From contig NZ_MSCH01000003.1 in the NCBI RefSeq assembly GCF_002954545.1, positions 124,001 to 188,000 of the forward strand: DNA of 64,000 bases. Direction: 5' to 3'. The position numbers and the translations under genes are program-made. The stretch is from Psychrosphaera saromensis (lineage in GTDB: Bacteria; Pseudomonadota; Gammaproteobacteria; Enterobacterales; Alteromonadaceae). Below the pieces are notes generated by a model. The model did not search any database. It saw nothing but the letters and a program-made list of their open reading frames with translations, and was not told where the DNA came from. Every line of letters begins with the position of its first letter. The first letter of the stretch is position 1. Positions 1 through 9,114 of this stretch are shown in pieces.

Positions 1-729
1 GAACTAGAACTAGTCACCAGACGTGACACAAAAACTGAAAGTGAATTGCTGTTAAAACATGCTCACAAACGTGTTGAGTTATCTAAAAAACGCTTAGCCT
101 TTGAAAGCCAAACTCGTACGTTTTTTGTTAAAAGCCAACAACTTGTGGTTGACGAATTACAACGTCGTGTTGAATTACTGAATGTTAGAGCGCCTGTAAC
201 TGGTGTAGTGGGTAACTGGTTAGTGCAAAAGAAAGAACGAGTTACTGATGCTCAATCAATTATGACCATTGTTGATTTAAGCCAATACGAAGCTGAACTA
301 AATGTCCCAGAATTCTACGCCGATGACTTAGGATTAGGCTTAGATGTACAAATCACTATCTCTGGTAAGTCTCTATTAGGCAAGGTGATTTCAATCTCCC
401 CTGAAGTTAAAAATAGCCAGGTAGCAGTAAGAGTTTCTATCGCTGATATTAGTGATATCCAACTACGTCAAAATCAGCGCTTAAATGCGCGCATTGAATT
501 TGAGAAAAAAGACAACGTATTAATGGTAAAACGCGGAGGCTTTTTAGCTAGTAACGCGGGTAAAGCAGCTTATGTTATCACTGATAATAACGCTGACAGA
601 AAGCCAATCTCAATAGGTTCACAAAGTGTTGAATTTATTGAAATAATATCAGGATTAAATGCAGGAGATGAGATCATAATTTCATCTACAGAAGAGTTTG
701 ATGCTCACCCAGCCATCTTATTAAATTAA
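1..729 (+). CDS. Efflux RND/MacA-type periplasmic adaptor (HlyD family), 5' end missing
   Basis: This is the C-terminal part of a membrane-fusion (adaptor) protein. Such proteins bridge an inner-membrane ABC or RND pump to an outer-membrane channel in the periplasm. The frame is open from base 1, so the gene starts outside the window; the TTG near base 46 is internal. The first ~60 visible residues are a charged helical hairpin. A lipoyl/barrel-sandwich half-motif follows (RAPVTGVVGNWLVQKKERV), then a beta-barrel and a membrane-proximal domain. It lies 63 bases before a MacB-type ATPase and two FtsX-like permeases, so it is inferred to be the adaptor of that transporter. The family is clear; the substrate is unknown. 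Confidence 0.85.
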   Translation, partial: ELELVTRRDTKTESELLLKHAHKRVELSKKRLAFESQTRTFFVKSQQLVVDELQRRVELLNVRAPVTGVVGNWLVQKKERVTDAQSIMTIVDLSQYEAELNVPEFYADDLGLGLDVQITISGKSLLGKVISISPEVKNSQVAVRVSIADISDIQLRQNQRLNARIEFEKKDNVLMVKRGGFLASNAGKAAYVITDNNADRKPISIGSQSVEFIEIISGLNAGDEIIISSTEEFDAHPAILLN

Positions 730-792
730 AAAATCGTTTAAACGAACAACCAAATTTAGTTAACAAAACTTAAAAAAATTAGGAATAAAATT

Positions 793-1506
793 ATGCTTAA
801 CATGAAGAACATCAGCCGAATTTACCGCAGTGACACTATTCAAACTCACGCATTACGTGACTTTAATTTAGAAGTAAAAGAAGGCGAGTTTGTTGCGGTA
901 ACTGGGCCGTCTGGCTCTGGTAAATCAACATTTTTAAATGTTGCTGGATTATTAGATAGCTTTGACGAAGGCTCTTATGAACTAGACGGTGTTAATATCA
1001 AAGGGCTTAACGATGACGAACTATCGCGTTTACGTAACGAAAAAATTGGTTTCATTTTTCAAAACTATAATCTCATTCCCGACTTTAACCTTTTTGATAA
1101 TATTGATATGCCATTACGCTACCGTGGCTTTAATGCAGCCGAGAGAAAGCGCCGCATTACTCATGCTCTTGAGCAAGTTGGTTTAGCCAGCAGAGCCAAC
1201 TACCTACCAAGCCAGTTATCAGGTGGGCAGCAACAACGTGTTGCTATTGCTCGTGCATTAGCCGGTGAGCCAAAAATATTATTAGCCGATGAGCCTACGG
1301 GTAACCTTGACTCATTAATGGCTCGCCAAGTTATGGAATTATTACATTCATTAAACGAAGCAGGCAGCACCATTATTATGGTAACGCATGACCCTGAGCA
1401 AGCACGTGCTGTAGGACGTAACGTACAAGTTATTGATGGTCAAATTACCGATCACAGCGTGTATGCCCCAAGTCACGACAATACCTCAATTGTTGTTAGC
1501 GTTTAA
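793..1506 (+). CDS. ABC transporter ATP-binding protein (MacB/LolD type)
   Basis: This 237-residue nucleotide-binding subunit would power the two FtsX-like permeases that follow. Walker A is GPSGSGKST at residues 38-46. Also visible are the Q-loop region (FIFQNYNLIPDFN), the signature LSGGQQQR, Walker B ILLADEPT and the switch histidine in MVTHD. LolD/MacB-family ATPases couple ATP hydrolysis to mechanotransmission rather than classical import. AGGA at 781-784 precedes the ATG by eight bases. It sits in an apparent operon between the adaptor and permeases. The exported or extracted substrate cannot be read from sequence. Confidence 0.93.
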   Translation: MLNMKNISRIYRSDTIQTHALRDFNLEVKEGEFVAVTGPSGSGKSTFLNVAGLLDSFDEGSYELDGVNIKGLNDDELSRLRNEKIGFIFQNYNLIPDFNLFDNIDMPLRYRGFNAAERKRRITHALEQVGLASRANYLPSQLSGGQQQRVAIARALAGEPKILLADEPTGNLDSLMARQVMELLHSLNEAGSTIIMVTHDPEQARAVGRNVQVIDGQITDHSVYAPSHDNTSIVVSV

Positions 1507-1529
1507 GGGTTAAATACTAAGGAATTATC

Positions 1530-2819
1530 ATGGAAATGTTTAACTATTACATAAAGTTGAGCGTGCGGAATTTAATCCGTAACCGACTATTTTTTATATT
1601 AATGATCTCAACCCTAGCGGTTGGGGTTGGTGTTTTTTTAGCGAATATCGCGATTATAAAATCCATGTCAGCGGATCCTATTCCACATAAAAGTGACAAA
1701 ATATTTAATGTCTCACTTAATGTTTGGCCACTGGATAACTCGGATGCAGAGTTACTTGAAATTATGCGTTATGACGACGCTATGCATATTTTAAAAAATG
1801 ACATAGCAACTCATACTATGGTGCATTACCAATCACAGGTTTATACAAGAGATATTAATTCCAAAAACCTTACTCGTCACCAAGCGGTTGTGCGCGCAAC
1901 AACACCTGAATTTTTTCCATTAACTGATGCTCCTTTTGCTTTTGGTGGTGTTTGGCAACAAGACTACGCGAAACAAATCGTTATTGGTGACACACTTAAT
2001 CAGCAAGTTTTTGGTGGGGGCAACAGTGTAGGTAAAGTACTTGAAATAGACGGCAAGCCTTTTGAAATTGTAGGTGTATTAAAACCGTGGGAATTAAAAC
2101 CTTTATTTTACAACGCATCATTTGGACAAAAATTCGCAAAAACCGATGACATTTATGCACCTATAGAAACCGCACTAGATAGCGAATGGGCTATTGCTCT
2201 AAGAAGTATGTCATCAGAGCGTATTAATTCGGTGTCGGATAATCGTGGTAAAAACGGTTTCTTTATTCAGGCTTTTGTTCAACTAGAGAATCAGCAACAA
2301 AAAAATGCAATGCAAGAATACATAGATAACTACTCACAATATAGAAAAGCACAGGGTGAATTTTTACGCGCTAATGACAACCGTTTATTAGACGTAAACC
2401 AGTGGCTTACGCACCAAAAAGTTGTTGATGAACGCATGTTAGCGTTTGCTTTAGCCAGCTCACTATTTTTAGCTGTGTGTATTTTTAATGCCAGTAGCTT
2501 ATTACTGGCTCGTTATCACAGCGCAAGATTTGAAACAGGCTTAAGACGTGCTGTCGGTGCCAGAATAAAAGATGTGTTTTACCAAGGCGTGGTTGAAAGT
2601 ATGTTAATTGGCTTATGTTGCGCGGTATTGACCTTAATATTTGGCTGGTTGTTTTTACAAATTTCAATAACTCTATTTCCAGCACTTCAACAAACTAGCG
2701 ACATAGACATAACATTAATATTGATGGGAATTGGTATTGCACTAATTACCTCATTTATAAGCATGTTGTACCCATTAATCCGTTCTTGTAGAACGCCTTT
2801 ATCAACGACGTTGAAGTAG
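1530..2819 (+). CDS. ABC transporter permease, MacB/FtsX family (first copy)
   Basis: This 429-residue permease has the MacB topology. One N-terminal membrane helix (about residues 17-40, FFILMISTLAVGVGVFLANIAI) is followed by a large periplasmic domain (about 45-300). The C-terminal FtsX domain has three helices from about residue 305. The helix-linker segment GLRRAVGARIKDVFYQGVVESM is the typical FtsX coupling region (GxRRAxGA). It starts 23 bases after the ATPase gene and ends 8 bases before a second permease, so the pair probably form a heterodimer. Function beyond the family is not assigned. Confidence 0.9.
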   Translation: MEMFNYYIKLSVRNLIRNRLFFILMISTLAVGVGVFLANIAIIKSMSADPIPHKSDKIFNVSLNVWPLDNSDAELLEIMRYDDAMHILKNDIATHTMVHYQSQVYTRDINSKNLTRHQAVVRATTPEFFPLTDAPFAFGGVWQQDYAKQIVIGDTLNQQVFGGGNSVGKVLEIDGKPFEIVGVLKPWELKPLFYNASFGQKFAKTDDIYAPIETALDSEWAIALRSMSSERINSVSDNRGKNGFFIQAFVQLENQQQKNAMQEYIDNYSQYRKAQGEFLRANDNRLLDVNQWLTHQKVVDERMLAFALASSLFLAVCIFNASSLLLARYHSARFETGLRRAVGARIKDVFYQGVVESMLIGLCCAVLTLIFGWLFLQISITLFPALQQTSDIDITLILMGIGIALITSFISMLYPLIRSCRTPLSTTLK

Positions 2820-2827
2820 GTCTTATC

Positions 2828-4066
2828 ATGAATATCAAAGCATTATTAAAAGCACTTCGTCTGCGCAAGTTTGCGACAGGACTATTATTACTCCAACTGA
2901 GTCTAACCATAGGTTTAATGGTTAACACTGTAATCTTAACTAACTCAGCCATTGAAAAGTTAAACAAGCCATTAGGGTTTGATGTAGAGCAACTTATTTC
3001 AGTTGATTTGTTGCCAACGTCAGGTGCTTATCGAGACACGGATTATTATCAGTCTATAACCAAACAAGACATTGCAAAGATATCGGCAATGGACGGCGTT
3101 ATTAGCGCAGCTCATTATAATCAACTACCAATTCAACGAGGTGGGTGGAATGGTAACATACGAGCAGCTGACGCACCTGAAGATACTGTAACCCCCCGAG
3201 AATTACGTTATGTACCTCAGTTTTACAGCAGTAAAATAGGCTTAGAAAATTTAGGGGTCGAGATTATTGAAGGACGAGCATTAACCGATGCGGATGATAT
3301 TACTACCGATTTTTATACCACAGGAAAACGTGGCGAAATTGAACAGAATATAATCCTTACAGAATCATTAGCTAAAGCGGTTTTTCCTGACAAGTCAGCA
3401 CTTGGAGAGTTAACCAATAATGGCCGAGTGGTAGGAATAGCGCGAGATTTCATTATTAGCCCTACCCGCCAAGGCATAGATAAAACCTTTGGCTTGTTTG
3501 GTAACTTTTTATTTTCACAACCAGACTTTGAGCAGCATTATATTGTGCGCGTAGAGCCTGGAAAAGTAGCACAAGTGCAAGCAAAATTAGCTGACACCAT
3601 TTTATCGGTTCAAGCTGAGCGTGACATACTTCGTGTTGAAAGCATGCCAGAACGATTAAAAGACTTTTACAGCCAAGATGCAGGTCTAGCGAGTTTGTTT
3701 GCTATGCTGTCATTTTTAATGATAGTGGTAACGGTTGTCAGTAGTTTCGCTCACGCTCATTTCCATGTTACCCAACAGCGTAAGTTCATTGGTATCCGCC
3801 GTGCCCTTGGCGCGCGTAAAAAAGACGTCATGTTGTATGTATTTAGTGAAAACTGGTTACTTAACTTTGGTGCTAGCATTATTGGCATAGCGACTATGAT
3901 TGGGTTAAATATTGCGTTATCACAGGTTATTGAGATCGATAAACCAACCGTATTGTTATATGCTTTGGCTGTATTCGTAGTATTTGCAGCAGGCTCTCTC
4001 GCAACTTGGTTGCCAGCCTATAAGACAACAAAGATATCACCAGTGATAGCCACTAAAACGTTATAA
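2828..4066 (+). CDS. ABC transporter permease, MacB/FtsX family (second copy)
   Basis: A second 412-residue MacB-like permease lies directly downstream of the first. It has an N-terminal helix (about residues 17-38), a periplasmic domain and three C-terminal membrane helices. The coupling motif GIRRALGARKKDVMLYVFSE follows the first FtsX helix. Its divergence from the 1530-2819 product suggests a heterodimeric transporter rather than a recent duplication. It is the last gene of the transporter operon, because a strong intrinsic terminator follows at 4113-4140. Confidence 0.9.
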   Translation: MNIKALLKALRLRKFATGLLLLQLSLTIGLMVNTVILTNSAIEKLNKPLGFDVEQLISVDLLPTSGAYRDTDYYQSITKQDIAKISAMDGVISAAHYNQLPIQRGGWNGNIRAADAPEDTVTPRELRYVPQFYSSKIGLENLGVEIIEGRALTDADDITTDFYTTGKRGEIEQNIILTESLAKAVFPDKSALGELTNNGRVVGIARDFIISPTRQGIDKTFGLFGNFLFSQPDFEQHYIVRVEPGKVAQVQAKLADTILSVQAERDILRVESMPERLKDFYSQDAGLASLFAMLSFLMIVVTVVSSFAHAHFHVTQQRKFIGIRRALGARKKDVMLYVFSENWLLNFGASIIGIATMIGLNIALSQVIEIDKPTVLLYALAVFVVFAAGSLATWLPAYKTTKISPVIATKTL

Positions 4067-4112
4067 CTGAGTTCTGCAATTGGGTACTCGAGCACGAGAC
4101 TCTAATAAATAA

Positions 4113-4140
4113 TTGGCCGTTCACAGTTAACGGCCATTTT
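4113..4140 (+). terminator. Intrinsic terminator after the MacB-like operon
   Basis: An 8-bp stem, TGGCCGTT (4114-4121) with AACGGCCA (4129-4136), closes a 7-base loop and is followed by TTTT. Just upstream (4085-4102) lies a short cgag/ctcg stretch, tactcgagcacgagactc, which resembles the word repeats found later at 44935-46166 and 62219-62560. Confidence 0.85.
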
Positions 4141-4190
4141 ACATTTACTAAACTCGCTAATGCGACACATCAAAAACAAGGTAATTAAAC

Positions 4191-5651
4191 ATGAAGCGGG
4201 TTTTAGTAGTTGACGACAATCCAGATATTTTAGATGCACTGGATTTATTATTGAGTTTGCATAACTACCAAGTAGTCACTGCAAGCACAGTAAAAGACGC
4301 CGTTATCGCCGCTAACAATCAGTCGATAGATTTAATTATTCAGGATATGAACTTCAGCCAAGGGACAACCTCTGGCGATGAAGGCAAATCACTGTTTTAT
4401 CAATTAAAAGAATTAGTACCTAACACGCCCATTATTATCATTACCGCATGGAGCCAGTTAGAAACTGCCGTTGAACTGGTTAAATCAGGCGCGACCGACT
4501 ATTTGCCTAAACCTTGGAATGACGAAAAATTACTAGAAGTGATTGCTGCGAACATTAACTTAAAGTCATCTAAGAATGTAAAAAATCAAATAAGCAAAGC
4601 AACTAAAGCAAACAACCAACAAACCAACACGCCTCAATTTATTGTAGAAAGCTTGCCAATGAAGCAACTAATATCTATGGCTGACAAAGTCGCAGCCAGT
4701 GAAATTAGCGTATTAATAACGGGTGCCAACGGCAGTGGTAAAGAACGTATTGCCGACTATATTCATCAACACTCCCCACGACATGCCAATCCTTTTATTA
4801 AAGTAAACATGGGCGCACTTGCCAGTGAACTGATGGAAGCTGAACTGTTTGGTGCTGAAAAAGGCGCCTATACAGGCGCAACTGCTGCACGCGTAGGTCG
4901 TTTTGAAGCAGCCGACGGTGGTACCTTATTTTTAGATGAGATTGGTAATTTATCTCTTGCTGGCCAAATGAAATTATTACGAGTGCTGCAAACCGGACAA
5001 TTTGAACGTGTGGGTTCAAGCCAAACCATAAGTGTGGATGTGCGAGTTATTAGCGCCACCAACAGTAACTTAGTTCAAGCTATTCAAGATGGGCTATTCC
5101 GTGAAGATTTATATTATCGTCTTAATGTTGTGGAATTAAACTTACCACCGTTATGTGAACGCCAAGATGACATTATTCCCCTTGCTCAGCACTTTGTATC
5201 TGGCAGCCACACATTGGCGGATGAAACGGCTCAGTTATTAACTCAACAACCTTGGTCTGGCAATGTACGAGAATTAGAAAACCACTGCCAACGAGCCATG
5301 GTACTTTGCAGCGATGACATTCTATTGCCAGAGCATTTTATGCTTGATAGCAAATCATCTAAGTTAAAAGCATCTAAATTAACAGCTTATACATCAACAA
5401 CTGCAAGCTCAACCAGTACCAATGAAGATGACAAAACCCATGTCAAAGCTGTATTAGATAAACACCAATGGGTGATAGCAAGAGCAGCCAGTGAGCTGGG
5501 TTTAAGTCGCCAAGCCCTATACAGACGCATTGAGAAGCATCAACTGACTCAAGAACCTTCATCTCAACGGGAGCCTGATTCTCAACAAAAGCCTGCACCT
5601 CAACAAAAACAAGTTGCTAAACAAGATCTTGAAAAAGTACAGGGGAAATAG
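4191..5651 (+). CDS. Sigma-54-dependent response regulator (NtrC family)
   Basis: This 486-residue transcription activator has three domains: a receiver (1-~120, phospho-acceptor Asp52, acidic pair D9/D10), a AAA+ sigma-54 interaction domain (~150-375) and a C-terminal Fis-type HTH (~425-465). Walker A is GANGSGKE (178-185), Walker B GGTLFLDEI. The sigma-54 contact loop reads GAYTGA (225-230) instead of the usual GAFTGA. The last ~30 residues after the HTH are Gln/Pro/Lys-rich repeats of little complexity. The gene is one base from its cognate kinase gene and follows the ABC transporter operon, so the transporter is the likely target; a sigma-54 promoter would lie left of the window. Confidence 0.93.
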   Translation: MKRVLVVDDNPDILDALDLLLSLHNYQVVTASTVKDAVIAANNQSIDLIIQDMNFSQGTTSGDEGKSLFYQLKELVPNTPIIIITAWSQLETAVELVKSGATDYLPKPWNDEKLLEVIAANINLKSSKNVKNQISKATKANNQQTNTPQFIVESLPMKQLISMADKVAASEISVLITGANGSGKERIADYIHQHSPRHANPFIKVNMGALASELMEAELFGAEKGAYTGATAARVGRFEAADGGTLFLDEIGNLSLAGQMKLLRVLQTGQFERVGSSQTISVDVRVISATNSNLVQAIQDGLFREDLYYRLNVVELNLPPLCERQDDIIPLAQHFVSGSHTLADETAQLLTQQPWSGNVRELENHCQRAMVLCSDDILLPEHFMLDSKSSKLKASKLTAYTSTTASSTSTNEDDKTHVKAVLDKHQWVIARAASELGLSRQALYRRIEKHQLTQEPSSQREPDSQQKPAPQQKQVAKQDLEKVQGK

Positions 5652-5652
5652 C

Positions 5653-6936
5653 ATGCGCCTCATACTATTTTTAGGCTCGTTGCATTTAACCTTAATGATC
5701 GCGGTTTATTATTTTGTGGCCCAATATCCTAGTGCCATTATTGTGTTACTTGTTATTACTTTATGGCTCACTTTTGTCTTATTAAAAAAGCAATTCCAGC
5801 GCCACCAGATAATTTTACAAAGCCTAGATCATGGCCTGCAAAGCTTGCGTGACAATGACTTTTCAATCAGCTTAAACCAGCAAAAAGAAACCAGTTACAA
5901 TTCACTTATTAACGCCTTTAATCAAACCAGTGAGAAACTACGAGACGAACGCCAACGTTTATACCAACGTGAAATGATGTTAGACAAGGTATTAAACGCA
6001 TCTCCTATGGTCACCATATTAGTGGATCATCGCGACACTATAGTGTTCACCAATAACAGCGCTCAACAAGCGTTTGAATTAAACGGCTCTATTGTTGGGC
6101 GCAATTGGCCAAGCTTAGTTAAATCATTAGCGCCTGAATTTCAACACGCTTTAAATCATCAAGGTGAATCCATTTTTACCTTAACGGATAACCAAGGCGC
6201 ACAACAAGCCTGGCACGTGACTAACTCTAACGTCACCATTCATCAAGCTCGTCATCAATTATTTTTGTTAAAAACCATTACCCAAGAATTATCAAAACAA
6301 GAAGTGGCGACGTGGAAAAAAGTAATAAGTGTAATAAGCCACGAGCTGAACAACTCTATAGCGCCAATAAGCTCTATGTGTCACAGCGGAGAGTTACTGG
6401 CGAAAAATCTAGACGAACCACGCTTAAATCGCGTATTTAATACAATCAGCGGGCGAGTTAATCACCTTAACGATTTCATCAAAGGTTACGCCACCCTAAC
6501 TAAAGTCAAACTGCCAAACAAACAGCCAATTAACTGGCCGGCATTAATAGAGCAACTGCAAGCCTTGTATGCATTTGAACTCACCACAGATTTGCCCACA
6601 GCAACTTTAAATGCAGACATAGCCCAACTTGAACAAGTATTTATTAACGTGCTTAAAAATGCCCATGAAGCGGACGCTTCCGGCAAAATATCAATGGCAT
6701 TCACAACCACCAGCAACACCATAGAAATGACAGTAAACGACAATGGTAGTGGCATGTCAGCAGAAGTATTACAAAACGCCCTACTGCCATTTTACTCCAC
6801 CAAACACTCAGGCACAGGTCTAGGCTTAGCGCTTTGCCGAGAAATAATAGAAGCCCATGACGGAAAACTACTGTTTAACAACCGCGAACAAGGCGGTTTA
6901 TGTGTGTTAATTATTTTGCCGTTTGAGAGCAGTTAA
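5653..6936 (+). CDS. Membrane sensor histidine kinase (NtrY/PAS type), partner of the NtrC-like regulator
   Basis: This is a 427-residue kinase. I chose the ATG at 5653 because AGGGGA (5641-5646) lies just upstream and the start is one base after the regulator's stop. Longer frames with a TTG start have no such site. It has two membrane helices (about 3-22 and 27-45), a HAMP-like/linker helix, a PAS-like domain (about 105-205), HisKA with His230 in ISHELNNSIAP, and a HATPase domain (N box NVLKNAHEA, G1 DNGSGM, G2 GTGLGLAL). The H-box with Asn-Asn instead of Arg-Thr/Asn-Pro is typical of NtrY/NtrB-like kinases. The input signal is unknown. Confidence 0.9.
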   Translation: MRLILFLGSLHLTLMIAVYYFVAQYPSAIIVLLVITLWLTFVLLKKQFQRHQIILQSLDHGLQSLRDNDFSISLNQQKETSYNSLINAFNQTSEKLRDERQRLYQREMMLDKVLNASPMVTILVDHRDTIVFTNNSAQQAFELNGSIVGRNWPSLVKSLAPEFQHALNHQGESIFTLTDNQGAQQAWHVTNSNVTIHQARHQLFLLKTITQELSKQEVATWKKVISVISHELNNSIAPISSMCHSGELLAKNLDEPRLNRVFNTISGRVNHLNDFIKGYATLTKVKLPNKQPINWPALIEQLQALYAFELTTDLPTATLNADIAQLEQVFINVLKNAHEADASGKISMAFTTTSNTIEMTVNDNGSGMSAEVLQNALLPFYSTKHSGTGLGLALCREIIEAHDGKLLFNNREQGGLCVLIILPFESS

Positions 6937-6953
6937 GAGCAGCTGTAAGTTGT

Positions 6954-6979
6954 AAGCTATAAGAGTGGCTTCGCCACAA
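6954..6979 (+). repeat. Interspersed 26-base repeat, copy 1
   Basis: A 26-base intergenic sequence carrying the hairpin gtggc-ttc-gccac is repeated in inverse orientation at 17147-17172, with 24 of 26 positions equal. Upstream bases (agctgtaagttgtaag) are also low-complexity words. It lies between the 3' ends of a sensor kinase gene and a convergent RNA-binding protein gene. It may act as a transcript-end hairpin. Confidence 0.5.
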
Positions 6980-7081
6980 GTAAACAGTGAAAGGGAATAT
7001 TGAATTACTAGCGACCACAAGGCTGTAGTCGCTCAAGGTTCTATATTATTGCCAGCTATATAGCTGACAATCAAAAACCAG

Positions 7082-7324
7082 CTATACTTCGTCTGCTTTT
7101 TTAACGCGGATTGGCTTGCCACCTAAAACGGTACCATTTAGTTTTACGATAGCTAACAATGCTTTTTTATCGTCTGCTATTTCAACAAAACCAAAACCTT
7201 TAGATTTGCCAGACATTTTGTCTAGGACCAAATTACAATATTCAACATTACTAAACTTGGAGAATAGTTCTGATAACTCGTCTTCTGTTGTAGAACGTGA
7301 AAGGTTACGCACTAATATTTTCAT
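7082..7324 (-). CDS. Small RRM-domain RNA-binding protein
   Basis: This 80-residue protein is a single RNA-recognition motif. RNP2 is KILVRNL at residues 2-8 and RNP1 is KGFGFVEI at about 42-49, both with the aromatic residues that stack on RNA bases. Single-RRM proteins of this size are common in cyanobacteria and marine gammaproteobacteria and are often cold-regulated. That role is family knowledge, not seen here. It is monocistronic and divergent from modA with a 173-base gap (7325-7497) in which I see no further gene. Confidence 0.9.
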   Translation of the reverse strand: MKILVRNLSRSTTEDELSELFSKFSNVEYCNLVLDKMSGKSKGFGFVEIADDKKALLAIVKLNGTVLGGKPIRVKKADEV

Positions 7325-7497
7325 CTCTAAGCCTGCTTGTTGTATTGATACATTTGGTTAAGGGCGTATTGTCCCAGACAAATTGTAATAAGCCAAGCAA
7401 TAACCGCTTTCATTGTAACGACAGCAGGTGATTCCACTTTCAATTTGCTCTAAGTTACTTTAGGATTCTGACAAGCTAAATCTGCACATGCTAATTA

Positions 7498-8388
7498 ATG
7501 ACCCTATTAAACAACACTTTGTTCTATACCAATAAAAAGCTAAGCCACGTTTTCGTTTCTTTTCTCCATTTTTGCTGCCTAAGTCTTTTACTACTAACTA
7601 GTTTCATCTCGTATGCCGCGAATGCTCAAGCTGACACAAGCAGTAAAGTTAAAATTGCGGTTGCTAGCAACTTTTATTACACCTTATCAGAGTTATTAAA
7701 AAGCTATCCGCAAGCAGATAACGTGCAATTTAAATTATCTTCTGGCTCCAGTGGACTTTTGTACGCTCAAATTAAACAAGGTGCGCCTTTTGATTTATTT
7801 TTATCCGCCGATAGCTTACGCCCCAATTTATTGGAACAAGATGGTTTAACCCTTTCACGCCATACCTACGCATTAGGTAAATTGGTGCTGTGGGCTAATG
7901 AAAAAGCGCTACTAACAGAGGACAGAGCCCAGTTAAAAAAACGTACATCCTACTCTCAAGTATTAAGCTCACATCAAGGTAAACTAGCTTACGCTAATCC
8001 CAAACTTGCGCCCTTTGGCATAGCAACACAGCAAGTATTGTCATATTTAAAACTAGATGATGAATATAAAAACCGCCGAATTTTAGGTAACAACGTGAAT
8101 CAAGTGTTTCAATTTGTCGACTCTGGAAATGTGGCGCTTGGCTTTGTTCCTGAATCATTATTGTTACAAGCTCAGCAGCAACTTAAACAAAAAAAATATC
8201 AAAATTATTGGTTGATTCCAAAACAACAATACCAAGTTATCCAGCAGCAACTAGTTAGCTTAAAACGCAGTAAATACCAAACAGAAGTGAAAGAATTGGT
8301 GGATTACTTATTGTCTGACAACATCCAACAACGCATACAAAACATGGGCTATAACTCCCCCAAACAATTATCAGACAGGAGCTTATAA
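7498..8388 (+). CDS. modA: Molybdate ABC transporter substrate-binding protein ModA
   Basis: This is a periplasmic molybdate/tungstate-binding protein of 296 residues. A long N-terminal region (1-~45) ends in a hydrophobic signal segment (CLSLLLLTSFISYAANAQA). The mature part opens with KIAVASNFYYTLSELLKSY and contains FKLSSGSSGLLYAQIKQGAPFDLFLSAD, the classic ModA oxyanion-binding pattern. No good ribosome-binding site precedes the ATG, so the exact start is uncertain. It is followed with no gap by modB and then modC. Confidence 0.93.
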   Translation: MTLLNNTLFYTNKKLSHVFVSFLHFCCLSLLLLTSFISYAANAQADTSSKVKIAVASNFYYTLSELLKSYPQADNVQFKLSSGSSGLLYAQIKQGAPFDLFLSADSLRPNLLEQDGLTLSRHTYALGKLVLWANEKALLTEDRAQLKKRTSYSQVLSSHQGKLAYANPKLAPFGIATQQVLSYLKLDDEYKNRRILGNNVNQVFQFVDSGNVALGFVPESLLLQAQQQLKQKKYQNYWLIPKQQYQVIQQQLVSLKRSKYQTEVKELVDYLLSDNIQQRIQNMGYNSPKQLSDRSL

Positions 8389-9114
8389 ATGACAGATTGG
8401 TTTACCGATGCTCAAGCCCTTTGGCTGACTATTAAGCTGGCTTGTTTAACGGTTATTTTGTTGTTATTGATTGGTATTCCGTTGGCTTGGTGGTTAACAA
8501 AATATCAAGGCCGTTTAAAACCTATTTTTGAAGCTTTGGTAGCCTTGCCTTTGGTGCTTCCTCCTACCGTTTTGGGTTTCTATTTATTGTTGGCTTTCTC
8601 CCCTGATTCTTGGTTTGGCCAATTGTGGATCACCTTAACTGGCGAACAGTTGGTATTTAGCTTTAGTGGGATTTTACTTGGCTCGTTAATTTACTCTTTG
8701 CCATTTGTTGTGCAGCCGCTTATGGCTGGTTTTTCTCAATTGGGGCATCAATATGGTCAAGTAGCAGCAAGCTTAGGTGTACCTCCTGTTAAACGTTTTG
8801 TGTTCTTAATTTTGCCCTTAATAAAGCCAAGTCTTATTAGCGCAGCAACGTTAGGATTTGCGCATACGTTGGGTGAATTTGGTTTAGTACTTATGATTGG
8901 CGGTAATATCCCAGGTGAAACTCAAGTACTTTCCATTGCCCTTTATCATCACGTTGAAATGTTAAGTTATGACAAAGCCCATAATTTGGCCTTGGTTTTA
9001 CTGTGTTTTTCTTTTGTTAGTTTGACCTTGTTATACAAATTTAATAAACCGTTTTATAGCAATGATAAAAGCCACAGAACAAGCAATAGAAATCAAAACA
9101 GTGCGGTAGATTAA
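8389..9114 (+). CDS. modB: Molybdate ABC transporter permease ModB
   Basis: This 241-residue inner-membrane permease has five to six hydrophobic helices. The binding-protein-dependent transport loop is VAASLGVPPVKRFVFLILPLIKPSL, followed by GFAHTLGEFGLVLMIGGNIPGETQ, which is characteristic of ModB. Its ATG directly follows the modA stop codon and its own stop overlaps the modC ATG by one base, so the three genes should be translationally coupled. Confidence 0.95.
   Translation: MTDWFTDAQALWLTIKLACLTVILLLLIGIPLAWWLTKYQGRLKPIFEALVALPLVLPPTVLGFYLLLAFSPDSWFGQLWITLTGEQLVFSFSGILLGSLIYSLPFVVQPLMAGFSQLGHQYGQVAASLGVPPVKRFVFLILPLIKPSLISAATLGFAHTLGEFGLVLMIGGNIPGETQVLSIALYHHVEMLSYDKAHNLALVLLCFSFVSLTLLYKFNKPFYSNDKSHRTSNRNQNSAVD

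Noticed and set aside
7116-7361. Plus-strand frame opposite the RRM gene
   Set aside because: The minus-strand frame has exact RNP1 and RNP2 motifs; this is its shadow.
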